NCBI GenBank assembly: GCA_947034885.2
Contig: OX344754.2
Coordinates: 13,189,501-13,253,500 of the forward strand
Reading direction: 5' to 3'
Source: Thuidium tamariscinum
Lineage: Eukaryota; Streptophyta; Bryopsida; Hypnales; Thuidiaceae
Length of the DNA: 64,000 nt
In this document: in pieces, positions 38,253 to 49,503 of the stretch
How the letters are laid out: every line of letters starts with the position of its first letter
Numbering within the stretch: the stretch's first letter is position 1
Notes under the pieces: model-generated
Told to the model about the DNA's origin: nothing
The model's database searches: none
Seen by the model: only the letters and a program-made list of their open reading frames with translations
Translations under genes and position numbers: made by a program

Positions 38253-38961
38253 ATCTATTTGAGTCTCCCCACACCTTCACTTGACTTTTTAGTTGAGCCT
38301 TGTCCACCAAGCCTCCAACTACTGGTAGTGGACTTCCCCGGGCCCTAGGTAGTTTCGAGAGGCCAGAGAGGGAGGGTGGTGCCTCTAGTTAGATCTGAAG
38401 AAGTCCCATCCGCATCAATTCCTAGAATTCAAATACTGCTAACCGCCAACGGGGGCCCCTCTCGGAGGTTATTGCCCAAGGCTTACTCCCTCTTCCCTTC
38501 TCAGTTGCCTCTCTTGACTCCCTTGTCTCTTCAAGGGCAAATGTCACCAAGTCCCTAGACTTCAATGCGATGGCTGCCCCCTCAGTCTCAATGGGCCTCT
38601 TAGGGACTCGGGGCGATATCACCAAAGACTCTACTTAGCAGCTGAGGATGGTACTTGCACCCAATATGCAAGACTAGGAAGATCCTTCAACTCTATGAGC
38701 TGCAAAAACGATAGACATTCTGAATGGACTACGTGACCGATTTCTAGAATGGTTTAGAACGTAGATGGGGGGGCCGGCATTAATTCCCCAATCCCATGCC
38801 TTAACACCTGATCAACATCATCAAAGGTATGACACGACAATGCTTTCAACAAGACAACATGCAACAACCCTTCAACAAAGAAGGGATACGCCACGAGGTG
38901 TTGACAACGGCTTCAACCAAAGATAGACTGCGCTCTTCCCTGATCCCCTACTATCCTTGAT

Positions 38962-39690
38962 ATGAAGATTACAATCGTTTCACAAAACATACAAGGGCTT
39001 AACGACCTCCTCAAACAAAGAGTAGTGAGGAGTTGCTTCCAACCACATCTACAAAACATCGAAATCTTGTGTCTTTAGGAACACCGTCTGAGAGGCCAAA
39101 AACTAAACAAATTAGGCAATTGGCTATGGCCACAGGCTACTTTCCAAGGTAGGGAAGCAACAGAAGGTTTTGGACACGGACTAGATGATGAGGGTGTCGG
39201 TACAGGGGGGGTTTGTATGTGGATGGCCCCTCATTTGGCACATTTAATCTCCAATTCGGGCCACACGGCTTGCAGGAGAGCCCAATGGATTTGTCTAGGA
39301 GGAGTTGAAGGCGGGGACAATGCCTTCTTTAATGTCTACGTTGCTAACAACACGAGGAAAAGGTGCGCCCTTTGGGAAACCTTACTAGCAATTCTCTCCA
39401 AAGACTACAGATGGAGATTATGTGGTGATTGAAATCTTGTGGAGTGCCAAGAGGATAAGACCAATATCAACAGTCGCATCATATCAGTTGGAGAAAGTCA
39501 AGTCTTTTCTCTCCTCAGATGCCCTTGAAGTCAATGATCACTTTCTTGCATCCCCAAGAGTCAAATTTTGTTGGGACAATATAAGGTCTGGTGAACTCCG
39601 ATCTCTTGCCAAACTAGACAGGTTTTATTCCTTCACTTGGAGAGGGGCCGGCCCTTCCCCAATAATTTTGTATTCCATATAGGGGGACAA
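38962..39690 (+). pseudogene. LINE APE-type endonuclease, broken
   Basis: The frame starts MKITIVSQNIQGLND, the NxxGL motif of the exonuclease-endonuclease-phosphatase fold. It continues through an EHRL motif preceded by a stop where glutamine is usual, then GGVCMWMAP, NVYVANN and a LCGD-stop-N motif where an aromatic residue is usual. This domain nicks target DNA to prime reverse transcription. The stops at about 39077 and 39430 disable it. Frame changes follow downstream. Confidence 0.75.
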
Positions 39691-39867
39691 TTGTCACTTG
39701 GACCACTTCCTTGTCTTTCTCTCTTTACAACTCCTCTCCTCTTAGTCAAAGAAGTCCAGCTATAAGATGAGTAATTTTTATCTAAACGACTTGGAAGTGA
39801 AAGCCTCAATCTTGAGGATCTTGTCCCAAAACCCTCGACTGGATTATTTAGAAAGCTGAAAAGATCT

Positions 39868-40143
39868 ATGAAGTTCTATAAGCAATTTTGCATCAACAAA
39901 GCAGCAAAAAGAAAGGAAACGGGCGCGGAACTAAAAAATCAACTTTTGGCCCTACAGGAAGCCTTCCACAATAGTCCCCAGGATGTAGAGGTATATGAGA
40001 ATTTTTGTAAGGTATCAGACCAAATCTCCACCTTTGATAAGCATTCAATTGAGGGTCAAAGGATTTGTAGTCGGGTGACTCAGGTCAAATGGATCAAAGT
40101 GGGAGATGCTTGTATCAAAGAATTTTTCATAGCAACCAAGAAT
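39868..40143 (+). pseudogene. LINE region between endonuclease and RT
   Basis: This is an open stretch ending VKWIKVGDACIKEFFIATKN, the conserved W.K.GD...KFF motif that precedes the reverse transcriptase in plant LINEs. It is cut at 40143 by the LTR-type insertion and continues at 47627. Confidence 0.75.
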
Positions 40144-41717
40144 TGTGAGCCCTCAAGATGGCACTTGAAACTCTAGGTTCATTTTTCGTGAAAATTTTGC
40201 GAGATTTAGCTAAAAATACAAGAAAAATACATAAAAGAGTGTTAGGAAAGCTTTGGTGGTAGTTTCTACCAAAATGGTGAAGAGTCGCCTTAGAAGGTAG
40301 TAAATTCCTAATCCTATGAATTTCTATCATTCTAAGTCTTAGAATTGAGTTTAAGTGAATATTTAGTAAGTCCGAGAGAAAGGAGAGAATGAGAGTTAGT
40401 CAGTCCTAGTGTTTGTCTGTGCAAAATCAACCTTTTAAGGATGCACCTGGCATACTGACTAAGCCAATAGAGTCTATTGTAAGTCTAAAAGACTTACCAA
40501 GGCCTACATTCGATTTGAGAGAAAATTGAATTTAGAAGTAAAACTCTTACAAAGAACTTGGAGAATTGAAATGTCAATATTAGAAGATGGAGGAATTGGC
40601 GATTGAAGAATACAAAAAGGTATTTCAAGGGTAGGAGCATGCCAGGAGCGAACGAGATTCAAACAATTGTCCAAAATTTCAGGGTATCGAAAATTAAATT
40701 GTCCAATCGAGCAAAGTAATTCCAAATTACTGAAAATAGACAAGTATAAGATCGCGTAAAACTTACACTAAGAATCTAAAAGTATTTTAGACGTTACCCA
40801 ATTTATTTCGGATTTTTCCGGAATTCCATGTTGACTCCATGGATAGTCAACCGCACATAAAAATATTCGTAAATTTTTAGAAATTATTTATGATGCGGTA
40901 AAATCTCACTAAAAATTAGAATAGGTTTTTGTGTGCTTAATAAGTGCCCAGTCAAGTTTGAAGACATTCCGACATTTCCAACTACTTTAACCGGCATCGA
41001 CATCGAATTTCAACAGAATTTACAATTTGGCGGATTGACCGGCGTATCAAGAGGGAATGATGTCCGATTGACGCAATTGGGGAGACATTCCTTGATCTCA
41101 CAAACATTCCTAACAACCCTGGCCCGACAGATTCATCAAAATACACAAGTCCTAAATGTTAGATTTTTTGACTTTTAATTGGAGTTACCGTAATTCCAAA
41201 TTGGGCGCACAAACAGCCTAGGAGCGAGGGGTAAGGGATTCTCTAGGCTGATTGGGGTCTTTTGAAGACAATGGCATAGACGGATTTCTGTTTCGAGTTG
41301 TTCCCTAAAAGATAGAGAGGATCTGCTCTTAGTTTGACTTTTTAATTGTTAATTATGATTAATTAAAAGTGATTTTGGAAATATCTCTTGGACAATCAAA
41401 GATTGGATTTGGTCAAGATCTCTTTCTAACATAAAAATCCATCTTTGGGCTAAAGAAAGACAATTTTCAAAATATCTTTTGCTTAATTTACAAAATATCT
41501 AGATAAATTAGGGTTAATTTCAAAATATCTTGGGTTAAAATCTTGGATTAAAATCTTGGATTTGATTTGGCTAAGATTTCATTAGTTAAATGGGGACGTT
41601 TCCTAAAAATTTCCACCATTAAACAAGTATTATTTTGAAATTACATTAGGGTAGTTTAGAAGAGGAAGTAACAAAGTATTTTCACTGGCGATTTACCGGG
41701 GAGGGCCCGGCCACGAG

Positions 41718-41725
41718 TATATAAG
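41718..41725 (+). promoter_or_regulatory. Putative LTR TATA box (outer element)
   Basis: TATATAAG within 'gagtatataagggccc', about 1.57 kb from the left end of the element. The inner element has 'gagtataaaaggggc' on the opposite strand (44683-44696) at a similar distance from its corresponding end, which supports a conserved promoter. Confidence 0.5.
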
Positions 41726-42489
41726 GGCCCCCCTCGAGGTTGCCAATACCCTTTTCTTTCATGCACTGACACTTTGTTCTTCTACTCTCATTTTGTGCTA
41801 TCGATGAGGTTAGAGCACTACTTGGACCAAAGTTCTTAGTCAAGTTTTGTTTATGTATTCTGTTATTAAATTCTTGAAGGCTTAGGGCCCCTTCAACGAT
41901 TCTTAAATTCCACCTTTGTACTAGAGGCTAAGCCTCAACTCTTTATTGGTTACCATTTCATAAAAAATTTCAAGCATTAAGTGCCAAAGTTCGGTTTAAA
42001 CATTGTCATGTGACATGTGTACTTCATTCGGTTGCAAAATCTTGAAATACTTGAAAATTTTGAGAATTTAAAGTGAAAGTTCGGTTAAACATTGTCATAA
42101 GTACCTCCTTTAGCGAATAAAATCCTCGAAATACTATTCGACAAAATCTATACGGCAAAGCTTTGAACCTTCTATCCCTTTTGATAAAACTTGGAAAACA
42201 AGTTAGATCATCATTTTAAAACTAAGGATATGAGTGTGGGATGTAATGATTAAAGTTCCTTAAGTATTTTATAACTCCAAGACATCTGAGAATTTAAGGA
42301 ATAAACAAGACCTTAAGGCTTCCAGACCAACCATTTTCAATTCCTTGTTTTGCTTAGCCCTCCTTATGTTCATAGGAGAGAATTTGAAACGTTCTTGAAA
42401 CCATAGAGTTGTTAGATTAATAGCGCTTTATCATTGAGTTAGTCCATTTCCCATTTAGTTTAGAAGTAAAACCAAAATACCAAAATAGG

Positions 42490-42595
42490 GCCGAATTCAG
42501 CAAGGGCTGGAGCTAGCAAAGGCCAAAGCCAAAAAGGTCGAAGCCAGCAAGTGCCGGATACCAACAAGGCCAGAGCCAGCAAAGGCCGGATACTG
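42490..42595 (+). repeat. 'aaggcc-gagccagc' minisatellite, interrupted
   Basis: Imperfect repeats of about 15-30 bp such as 'ggccagagccagcaa' and 'gccggatac'. The array continues at 46092-46150 ('gataccaacaagg', 'cgaagccagcaa'), and the inner LTR-type element sits exactly between the two parts. Confidence 0.75.
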
Positions 42596-42885
42596 TGGGC
42601 GCTTGATTCCCACCCTTGGAATTGAGCGATTACAACCAGGCTTTGAAACTAATAATTCCTACTACCTATGGGTGTCTAAGCATCAATCCATTGTGCCTTC
42701 CAAGCAATGGATCTTTTTACTAGCTTACCTATTCTAATGCATGGGTTGATTCTACTTAGGGCGTTGTTCCTTTAATTTCCTACCCAAGTGGTTTAAGTCC
42801 CCTCTTTATACCATGCTTTCCTATTTCTACTTGATGCATTCGGGGCTTCTACTTCTACTCCGTATTCTTTAACCCACTCCTATGC

Positions 42886-43216
42886 ATTGTATCCTTTTAG
42901 TCTACTCTATGTTTTGTATTCGTTTAAGCTACCGCTATGTATTGTATTTTCTTACTCTATTCTATGTATGGTATTTGTTTAATCTACTTCTACATATTGT
43001 ATTCGTTTACTCTACTCTACGTATTGTATTTTCTTACTCTATTCTACATATTGTATTTGTTTACTCTACTCTACAAATTGTATTCTTTTTTTCTACTCTA
43101 CGTATTGTATTTGTCTAATCTACCTCTATATATTGTATTTTTCATCTATTCTATGTATGGTATTTGTTTAATCTACTCTACGTATTGTATTTTTTATTCT
43201 ACTCTACGTATTGTAT
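42886..43216 (+). repeat. 27-bp pyrimidine-rich minisatellite
   Basis: Imperfect 27-bp units of the form 'attgtatttgtttactctac' plus 'tctacgt', about 10-12 copies. The long open frames across it (42882-43332) encode only the repeat. Confidence 0.85.
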
Positions 43217-43734
43217 TTGTTCCTTCTATTCTACTTCTCTGTATTCCGTTCTTTTACTTCTATTCTATGTTTGTGTATTTATTCTTCTATTTCTATTCTA
43301 GTTATAGTTGTCTTTCTATTTGTGCTTGCTAATCACCGGCCCTTAATCTTAATTAGGCCACTACCCGCTTCCTACTAATCAACTCCTACTTGCATAAACC
43401 AATTAATTCAAAGAGGGAGGTTAGAAGCACACCTCCGTTCCGTGTATGTCCCATACTGAGCCTTCTCCGTTCCGTACCACCTCCATAGCTCCCCGTTGGT
43501 TGAAATGGTTGGCCTTCAACCCTTAATTCAGTTCCTCCCTTCAAGTCACCCCCTAGACTTCTTCCTATAATTGGTCTTTTTCCTAGGATTAACTTCCTAC
43601 ACCATCTCATATACTAATTTCCTATAATTTTCTCCTCAACTAATTTTCTATGCTAACCCCCTAAATTAATTCCTATAATTTTCTATGTTAACCCCCTAAA
43701 TTAATTTCCTATGCTAACTCCCAGTTTTGGTCCT

Positions 43735-43850
43735 TGGACCCCAACTCGGTAGGACCCCCAAACTCGGTAGGACCCCCAACCCCGACGGACCCAACCCCAA
43801 CGAACTCTAACCCCAGCAGACCCCAACCTCGGCAGACCCCAACCCAACAG
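43735..43850 (+). repeat. C-rich 'accccaac-tcggcag' minisatellite
   Basis: Imperfect units such as 'ccaactcggtaggaccc' and 'cccaacctcggcaga' repeat seven or eight times. It lies in the inner element at about the distance from the end where the outer element has its own 'ggccggagccagc' repeats. Confidence 0.7.
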
Positions 43851-44682
43851 TCTCTGACTGCAGCCCCCGTTATCCGGCGGCGCCTGGCCCTCTAGGGGGT
43901 TCGGCCTCTAGGGGATGCGGCCCTGTTGGGAGGTTTCGAGCTTCTATGGGGATGCGGCCCTTATACTGGGCGTCTTCTCTGGAATTAAAACTTGGTTTTC
44001 TTCTAACTAGACACTCTAACTTCAGTTCTCAATGAGTTGGAGGGGTGCTCTAAAATAAAGACTTGGCTTTAAGCTTGGTTGTCATAACTTAGGAGATAAC
44101 TAGTGCTAGGTTGTTGGAAGCTAAATGTTGGATTAATTTCCAATGTGTTGGAAACTAAACGTTGTTGCTAACTCAAGGGAAGTTACTTTTGACACCCCGC
44201 TAAGACTTAGGGGGTTCAAAGCTTCGTTGTGAGGGTGAGGATTTGACATGTGACTAAGACTTTTACTTTTCTAAAACCATAGGGGAGCCAAAACTCTATT
44301 GTCCCTCATGGGACCAATATAACCCTATGAGCAAGAAAAGAGGGAGAAGAGGGTGACTGTGTATATAAGCAACATACGCTCGAAGTCACCTCACTAGTTA
44401 ACCCCTCGGTTCCTCCCAAGTTCTCTCCGACAACAACTCTCAATGACTCCACAACACAAAAGGTAGATCAATATCAATTTGTATAAGTGCCACACAACCT
44501 TGGGGGGTCTCAAGTCCCCTAAGATGTAAGTTACAAGTGCCAAGGGTGTAAAAACCCTTCAAAAACTATCAAAGGTTTATTTGGCATAACAAGCCAAAGG
44601 AAATCCGGCATAACCCGGGCCCAATAGTACTGTCCCCAAATCGTGAGGAGTGAAAAAGAGAGAGAATGAGAAGAGAATGCTG

Positions 44683-44696
44683 CCCCTTTTATACTC
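44683..44696 (-). promoter_or_regulatory. Putative LTR TATA box (inner element)
   Basis: On the minus strand it reads GAGTATAAAAGGGG, followed by a CT-rich stretch ('cattctcttctcattctctc'). It is placed about 1.4 kb from the end that corresponds to the left end of the outer element. Confidence 0.5.
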
Positions 44697-47621
44697 AAAA
44701 GGAAGCAACCCCCCCTTAATCTACTAAAAAAAACTAGATAAGAGAATTAAGGTGGGCCGTACATGTTTACCTTTCTCAAATCTAACAATCCACTTAAGAT
44801 CTACGTAATTTGAATTGCTAATTCAAATATCACCTAAACCTTACAAGAACTTGCAATCTACCTACTTTTACCTTCCCCAAATCTACAAGTTCCCACATGG
44901 GAGTGGTTCCCATGTGTTCCCACTTATTTTTAGTTCAAAATTCAAAAATTACTTACACCAAGTACTTGGAGCTTCCTCCACTAACTTTCTGAGGTGGTAC
45001 TTTCTCCTACATGTGCCCAAAGTTCTTCGTAAGTTCCCTACACGTTCCCTACGGCCACTGAGGCCCAAATCCTCCAAATTTGCATTGGGGGGCCTTAAAC
45101 CCCATTTCTTCCTCCACGTATTGTCCCCCAAAGTCTAACTTTTGGAGTTTAACTCCAATTTGCAAACGGATTGCACCGTTGGGTCCGGAAGGCCATAATT
45201 ACAATTGCTGAAATCCCATACCCCTAAACTATGCCCTAAATCTCAAAGAAACCTAGTGTAGGCTAGGGTCAAAGTTGGGATAAATTCCCAACTTTTGGAG
45301 TTTGACTTTTTCGAACCCCAATTCCTCACCAAGCTCTTAAGTAGATAGAAGAGGTAGGAATAAACCTAAATTAGGCCTTGATACGATAGCGTATGCTCCC
45401 GATACACCGGTCAACTTTCAATACCGTCATTTAAACTACCAATTGCTGAGGGATGTCGCCGATTCGAAGTCTTTTAACTATCAATATGTCTTGAAATTTG
45501 GGAAAGTGCTCCGTTGATGTGAGACCGCATCGCCTGATTTTTAGTAGGATTTTACCGCACTTTGGAATATTCTAGCAAATTCCCATCCAAAGATTGATGC
45601 GGTTGACCGTCTGAGAAAATACCCATAATGTCTTGAAAATTCCCAAACTTTGGAGAGGACCACCTATGGAAAACCTCCAAGTGGATGTGGACTCACATCC
45701 GCACTACGTGCACCTGGAATTAGGAAAATGCCCGGTACCTGCAATTCAAGGTTAGCATTCCGTTTGTATTCTCTTCGATGCTATGGGGAGTGGGAAATCT
45801 CCTCCTAGATTCTCCCATGGGAACTTCCTAGCCTAGCAAGGGCCTTTTTAGGCTTCTTATCTTAAACCCGCACATCATGATCAGATTGACGTCTATTTGA
45901 CCAAGGTAAGACCCTTTTTGGATACAAACTATTCTAAACCCCTTCTAATGACCAAATGGCATATTAGCATGTAGGATGCCAATACCAGTTTTATCCTCTT
46001 TTATGGATTTTATGGGCCTAACTATGTCTTGGATTGTGTAGGAATAAAAAAAAAGAACCCATGAATTCCTGATGACGAATCGGGGGCTCACAGATACCAA
46101 CAAGGGTCGAAGCCAGCAACAGCAAGGCCTGAGCCAGGGATGGGGAGTTGAGAGCCAAGGACTGGGGAGTTGGGGAGCAAGTCCAGAGTTGGAACTCGAT
46201 GAATCCAAATCACATTGATATCACAAAAATTTGATTTTTACGAAAATCATTGGATTGGTAGTGGAAGCCACAACCCCACAATCTTTCTTTTGATTTTCAC
46301 TAAAAATCTAATCTTTGAGATCTCAAGAATTCTTCACTAAAATCCACTCAACTTTCCAACATCATAGCCATATCTCTCTCAAAAAATGTTGCAAAACACC
46401 TCAAAACAAGAATGAGATAGAAAGGAGGGAATTAGGAAGATGAAGGTGATGGAATCCTCACATGAGAAGCAATTCACATTAAAAAACTAATTTTCACATA
46501 ATAACACTATAGAACCTGATTCTTATTTTTTCGGGGTTGATCTTTGAGAATAAAAAACTAATTTCTTTATAATATTACCATTAAGATTATTCTCATTCTT
46601 TAGGAATGTTCTACATTCTTTGGTAGTTAGTTATTAATTAGATTCTTAAAAAGTTTGGATTTTGTTAGTTTTGTTTTATTAGGCCTAATAAGCCAAGAAA
46701 GAAAAAACAAATTGACAACCAATTTCTTTAAGAATTAAAAGGAATTCAAAAATCAATTAGATTTGAAAAGATTTGATGATTATTTTTTAATCCAAATTAA
46801 TTAATTTCTTTGAAAAACCAAATGGGAAAAAGACAAAATTTGACAACTAATTTCTTTAAGAATTAAAGACAATTTAGAAATTAATTAAATTCAAAAGGAT
46901 TTGGTGAGATTTTAGATTCTTTACAAATTAGTTTCATTTGAAATTAGAATAAGGAATTTTAAGGGAAAAAAACACTATTGAAACTTGACCAATTAGTTAA
47001 AACCTTCAATTGATTTTCACATTAAAAATAGATTTATTGTTAGAAATTTAGTTGTTTAAGTGGATTAGATTAATCTGTGGTATTTTCTTATTACTAGGGA
47101 ATTATGAATAAAAAAAAATTCACAATTAATTTAAATCCATATAACCATTAGCGTTTTCGTCTCCAATTAGGTTAGACTTTTATTTTACCGACAACGTGAG
47201 AAATTACCATGGATTAGATGAAGAGCCACGATGATTTCACCGGCGAGATCACAAGTGATTACATCCACATGATGATGTTTGATGATGGGACGATGGAGAT
47301 CTTTACTGAAGAGGTAAACCAATCCCACTTGATTTTTATTCTCATTGTTTTGGTGTTAAGTTTGTTTTTTATCAAATGCCTGGAATTAGGATTAGATAGA
47401 ATTTTACATGATAAATTACGATAGGATAGAATAGAATAGTTAATTTTCAGAATAGAATTAGATTGGAACCATTTAGAAAATTAGTGATTACAAAAACATG
47501 ATTAAAAAGAGTTCATTGCGTGGAAGGCACTCTTTGAACATCAACTAGAGAAAGTACTTGATTAGATACAGAACCCATGTGATAGATTTTAAGCTCAAGG
47601 GTGGAGTTCGAATTGCTCACA

Positions 47622-49045
47622 AGGGTCACCCAGGTGCATTGATCCTCTCCGCCCTTGAAGATGAACAAGGGACCCTACACATAGACCAAGGCAGCTTGGA
47701 GAGGATTTGTTCTTTATACTATAGCAAGCTATACGACAAACCACCCCGATTAGCACTACAAGAGGAAGCGGCTTCCTTTGTCTTGGCCACGGCAAGGGAC
47801 AAACTCACAGACCCTATGAAAACTGCCTTGAACAAGCCTATCAGCCTTGAGGAGCTCGACACAACACTTCAAGAACTAGGGATGGGGAAATCCCCTGGCC
47901 CTAATGGAGTCTAGGCTAAATTTTTCAAGCTCCACTGGGACTTAGTGAAGGATGACTATTACTTCATGATAATCGAAGCTATCAAAAACAGGAAGCTGTC
48001 AAGGGGGGTTAACAAAGGTCTAATTTCTCTTTTGCACAAGGGTGGGCTATAGGTGAAATTGACCAATTGGAGGCCAAATACCTTACTTAATGTTATATAT
48101 AAGATTTTTGCAAAAGTACTACAGTAGTGATTGCGCTTGTCCTAATAGAGATCATTGATTTATCTCTATGACTAAGATGTTGCTTGATGATGCCCAAGGC
48201 TATGTCAAGGTGAATGGGTCTCAGTCACCATCTTTTTACATTAGGAGGGGGATACAGTAAGGCTTCTCCCTTGCTCCCTACCTCTTTCTTTTGGTAGCCC
48301 AAGTTCTTAACTCTACAATCAAATCGGGAGTCTCAAGCGGCTTGGTTAAGGGAATCACGCTCCCTCAAGGCGAGAATCAGTAGATGATTGTCTAGTTTGT
48401 AGACGACACTTCAACGTCCCTACTAGGGGAAAAGGACTCTGTGATGCATACAATATTCCTTCTTGAAAAGTTTTGTTTGGGGTCTGGTTTGATTCTCAAT
48501 TGGTCAAAGTCAAAGAGATATTAGAGTGGGGGTAATGGGATTGAGCAGTCAGAATAGACCAATGCTCTCAACATTAAATGGATAGAGCCAGATAACATCA
48601 ACAAGCTCCTTGGCACCCCTTTTGGATTAAATCTAGTCTCCCAATCAGTGGATGCTTTTCTAAAAGAGAGAGTCGTCAAAGGCTTGCAATACCGGTCCAC
48701 GGCTAAAATCAACCCAACATGGAGGGGCATTATTGTTAATAGTCTCTTTTTGTCTTCCACCTGGTTCTTTGTGTCAATTTGGGGAGGTATACTCGCAGGA
48801 ATCAAGAAGGTAACATTGACTATTCAAAACTATATGTGGTCTGGCTCATCACACCACACTTGCACCAAAGTGACTTGGCTCAAATGCTGCCAAGCAAAGG
48901 ACAAAGGAGACATCAACGTAATCAATCCTCTAGATGCCCTTTCAACTCTTATGAGTAAATGGGTGGTGAAAGCTTGCAAGCTTGGCTCTATGAACCTCCA
49001 CATCATGCTCAAGTACCGCCTTCGGAATTTTCAGCCTTACTTGGG
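47622..49045 (+). pseudogene. LINE reverse transcriptase, broken
   Basis: The frame resumes at HPGALILSALEDEQG and passes through GKSPGPNGV (first RT block, Asn in place of the usual Asp) and LTNWRPNTLLNVIYKIFAKVL. It then passes through RRGIQ-stop-GFSLAPYLFL (the R.G..QG.PL.PYLF block) and FVDDTS, whose two catalytic aspartates are at 48402-48407. The block normally found between KVL and the QG block, with the first catalytic Asp (KA(F/Y)D..DW), is missing. About 250 or more bases appear deleted near 48140-48165. Several in-frame stops confirm inactivity. Confidence 0.8.
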
Positions 49046-49503
49046 GGGTGGAAGCATGTTAATAGGAGCCAACTTGGTTGTAACAGTTGCTTTTTTTTAT
49101 TGAAATTTGAAGTATCAAAATTGTAAGTTTTAAGAAAAAAATTGCAATATTATATTCAAATAACATACGTATATCTTGTCTATAAATATGATGGTATTCT
49201 AAAATGTTTATATATAGAATAAAGACAAAATACCATGTGTAACGGGTCCTTTTTAGCCCTTATGTGCTTTAAAATTAAATGGATTTTATATCATTATGGA
49301 TGAGATTTAGAAGTTGTTATTGTCTTTGCCTTTAAAACAAAGTAGGAAATACTTCAAATTTTATCTTTCAACTCTTCTTTAATGTACATGGTGTAAGTTA
49401 TGTAAGATTTTCAAAATTCCAAGCACTGTCAAATAAACAACTAAGGACGTTAAAGGAGATCAATTAAGGTCTACCGGTGGCTCCTATTAACATGCTTCCA
49501 CCC
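49046..49503. mobile_element. 458-bp MITE inserted in the LINE
   Basis: The ends are GGGTGGAAGCATGTTAATAG plus 'gagcca' and the exact reverse complement, about 26 bp. TGGG on both sides (49042-49045 and 49504-49507) may be the target duplication, although the G-run makes its length uncertain. Removal joins LINE sequence 'ccttacttggg' to 'agccaatggtc'. The spacer is AT-rich and non-coding. Confidence 0.75.

Larger units (their letters stand above)
42596..46091 (-). mobile_element. Inner, antiparallel LTR-type element
   Basis: A 3496-bp insertion that starts TGTGGGCGCTTG and ends GGGGGCTCACA, flanked by a perfect GATAC duplication (42591-42595 and 46092-46096). Its reverse complement starts TGTGAGCCCCCG, matching the start of the outer element, and shares blocks with it such as 'tgcggtaaaat-c-actaaaaat'. 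It is therefore a diverged member of the same family inserted in the opposite direction. No protein-coding domains or internal direct repeats are visible, so it too looks like a solo LTR or LARD. It contains two minisatellites (42886-43216 and 43735-43850). Confidence 0.75.
40144..47621 (+). mobile_element. Outer LTR-type element (solo LTR or LARD)
   Basis: It begins TGTGAGCCCTCAAG and ends GCTCACA, with flanks agaat (40139-40143) and agggt (47622-47626) that look like a diverged 5-bp target duplication. Removing it restores the LINE reading frame. After subtraction of the inner element and its duplication it is about 3.98 kb. It has no coding domain and no internal direct repeats, so it is best explained as a very long solo LTR or a non-autonomous large LTR derivative. 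A TATA box (41718-41725, 'gagtatataagggccc') and C-rich downstream sequence suggest an LTR promoter read on the plus strand. The part 40850-41070 matches the reverse complement of 45395-45620 in the inner element. Confidence 0.7.

Noticed and set aside
42882-43332. Hydrophobic-looking open frames (78 and 131 aa)
   Set aside because: They only translate the 27-bp pyrimidine-rich minisatellite; the Tyr/Leu/Phe pattern follows from the repeat.
47218-47424. 68-aa open frame with an acidic start and a hydrophobic end
   Set aside because: It lies in the non-coding tail of the outer LTR-type element, is AT-rich and has no family resemblance.
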